Assembly: GCA_947495985.1 (NCBI GenBank)
Contig: CANMBD010000001.1
Coordinates: 1,364,001-1,428,000, forward strand
Source: an uncultured Sphingomonadaceae bacterium
GTDB lineage: Bacteria; Pseudomonadota; Alphaproteobacteria; Sphingomonadales; Sphingomonadaceae
Reading direction: 5' to 3'
DNA length: 64,000 bases
Notes under the pieces: generated by a model
Seen by the model: only the letters and a program-made list of their open reading frames with translations
Database searches by the model: none
What the model was told of the DNA's origin: nothing
Program-made: the position numbers and the translations under genes
Shown here: positions 63,068-64,000 of the stretch, one piece after another
Layout: each line of letters starts with the position of its first letter
How positions within the stretch are numbered: position 1 is the first letter of the stretch

Positions 63068-63883
63068 ATGACTGTAATAGGAACCAACGTAACGTCACTG
63101 CGGGCCAGCTTCGCTTCTAGCCAAGCTGAAATGGGTCTCGCAAAATCTATCGAACGCCTTTCAACTGGCCGCCGGATCAACTCTGCAGCTGACGATGCTG
63201 CCGGTAACGCAATCGCAACCCGGATGACATCTGAAGTTCGCGGCCTGAACATGGCAATTCGTAACGCCAATGACGGTATTTCTGCAGCCCAGACCGCAGA
63301 AGGCGGCATGAACGAAATTACGAGCATGTTGCAACGTATGCGTGAACTGTCTGTTCAATCTGCCAACGGCACGCTTTCTGGCGGTGACCGCACCAACCTT
63401 CAGGCTGAGGTAACACAGCTCATTGGACAGATTGGTGATGTGGCATCACGCACAACCTTTAACGATGTTGCTTTGCTTGATGGTACCAACGCGTCCATCA
63501 GCATTCAGACCGGCAGCGACGCCAGTCAGACAGTGTCGATCGCTCTGACCGATGTCGACGCTACTGCCCTTGCAGTCAACGCGGTTGATATCAGCACCGA
63601 AGCTGGTGCGACCGCCGCACTGACCGCTCTGGACACTGCTCTGGACACCGTCACAACCGCACAGGCTAACTTGGGTGCCTCGCAGAACCGTCTGCAGACC
63701 ACCGTATCCAACTTGTCCGACCGAGTGGCCAACATCACAGAATCTCGCTCACGTATCGTGGATGTAGACTTCTCTGCTGAAACCACAGAACTGGCCAAGA
63801 ACCAGATCCTGAGCCAGGCGTCCACAGCGATGCTCGCACAGGCTAACCAGTCTCAGCAGTCGGTATTGAGCCTGATCAGGTAA
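63068..63883 (+). CDS. fliC: Flagellin
   Basis: Filament subunit of 271 residues. The conserved N-terminal D0/D1 ([56 protein letters not shown]) and C-terminal D1/D0 ([40 protein letters not shown]) are complete, with only about 90 residues between, so outer D2/D3 domains are missing. AAGGAAG precedes the ATG. It diverges from the activator operon. Confidence 0.97.
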   Translation: MTVIGTNVTSLRASFASSQAEMGLAKSIERLSTGRRINSAADDAAGNAIATRMTSEVRGLNMAIRNANDGISAAQTAEGGMNEITSMLQRMRELSVQSANGTLSGGDRTNLQAEVTQLIGQIGDVASRTTFNDVALLDGTNASISIQTGSDASQTVSIALTDVDATALAVNAVDISTEAGATAALTALDTALDTVTTAQANLGASQNRLQTTVSNLSDRVANITESRSRIVDVDFSAETTELAKNQILSQASTAMLAQANQSQQSVLSLIR

Positions 63884-63910
63884 GTTCGTTCAGACCAATA
63901 CTAAAGAGAA

Positions 63911-63940
63911 GCCTCTTCCCCGAACGGGAGGAGGCTTTTT
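63911..63940 (+). terminator. Rho-independent terminator of fliC
   Basis: GCCTCTTCCC and GGGAGGAGGC form a 10-bp stem with one G-T pair around CGAAC, followed by five T residues. It lies 28 bases after the fliC stop. I see nothing further in the remaining 60 bases of the window. Confidence 0.92.
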
Positions 63941-64000
63941 CTTTGCTTAAACTATTCAAAAAATATACCGCGCCGGTTTAGTCTGAACTCATCGCGGCTT

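Noticed and set aside
1..64000. Mobile elements, CRISPR arrays, tRNA or rRNA genes
   Set aside because: No transposase, integrase, phage gene, spaced repeat array or tRNA-like T-arm was seen apart from the tmRNA.

Overview
The window looks like a chromosomal segment of a motile alphaproteobacterium of the order Sphingomonadales (Sphingorhabdus/Parasphingorhabdus/Erythrobacter-like; inferred from gene content, not from a database search). The pointers are a circularly permuted two-piece tmRNA gene with the tag ANDNEALAVAA, an EL222-like LOV-HTH light regulator, two full CtrA boxes (TTAA-N7-TTAAC), an Hda-DUF2066/purM-purN neighbourhood, and a flagellin and fli operon of alphaproteobacterial style. 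No insertion sequence, prophage, CRISPR array, tRNA or rRNA was recognised. Coding density is high and most operons are coupled by 1-4 base overlaps.

Layout. 1-9 kb: edge of a possible PPK2-type gene, a secreted protein of unknown function, an alpha/beta hydrolase coupled to aspS, then rnd, an I78 inhibitor lipoprotein, ppx and ppk1. 9-13.5 kb: hda and a DUF2066-like protein (minus) diverge from purM and a purN fused to an MmcQ/YjbR domain. 13.5-18 kb: a minus-strand set of SDR, DUF2256 protein and LOV-HTH regulator, a SnoaL-like protein whose start region is tandemly duplicated, and a large secreted surface-type protein. 18-29 kb: ndk, a lipoprotein, holC and pepA (minus); lptD-surA-pdxA-rsmA (plus; outer-membrane biogenesis and B6/rRNA genes); glcB. 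29-33 kb: a possible globin-fold protein and an M20 hydrolase-astA-astB arginine-succinylation set. 33-34.5 kb: a 76-residue membrane protein behind a CtrA box and a sigma-54 promoter, the ssrA gene with its promoter, and mscL with its terminator. 34-45.5 kb: lemA and two TPM-domain genes, a Nudix hydrolase, an NDUFS4-like complex I subunit, a polyprenyl diphosphate synthase, chorismate mutase, an FAD monooxygenase, a PepSY/response regulator/histidine kinase set, a SIMPL protein and Uup.

45.5-64 kb is the flagellar region. A MarR-like gene and a first sigma-54 activator read rightwards. A long leftward operon follows in the order activator-fliE-F-G-H-I-J-K-L-M-N-O-P-Q-R-flhB, with fliD and fliS at its far end. 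Flagellin fliC reads divergently from the operon's head. A near-perfect sigma-54 promoter sits in front of the second activator, and a cluster of CCGACA/TGTCGG dyads lies between it and fliC at the distance expected of enhancer sites. The CtrA box followed by a sigma-54 element recurs, with similar spacing, in front of the first activator and in front of the unrelated 76-residue membrane protein. This is the most interesting regulatory signal in the window: it suggests a CtrA to sigma-54 cascade that includes an undescribed small membrane protein.
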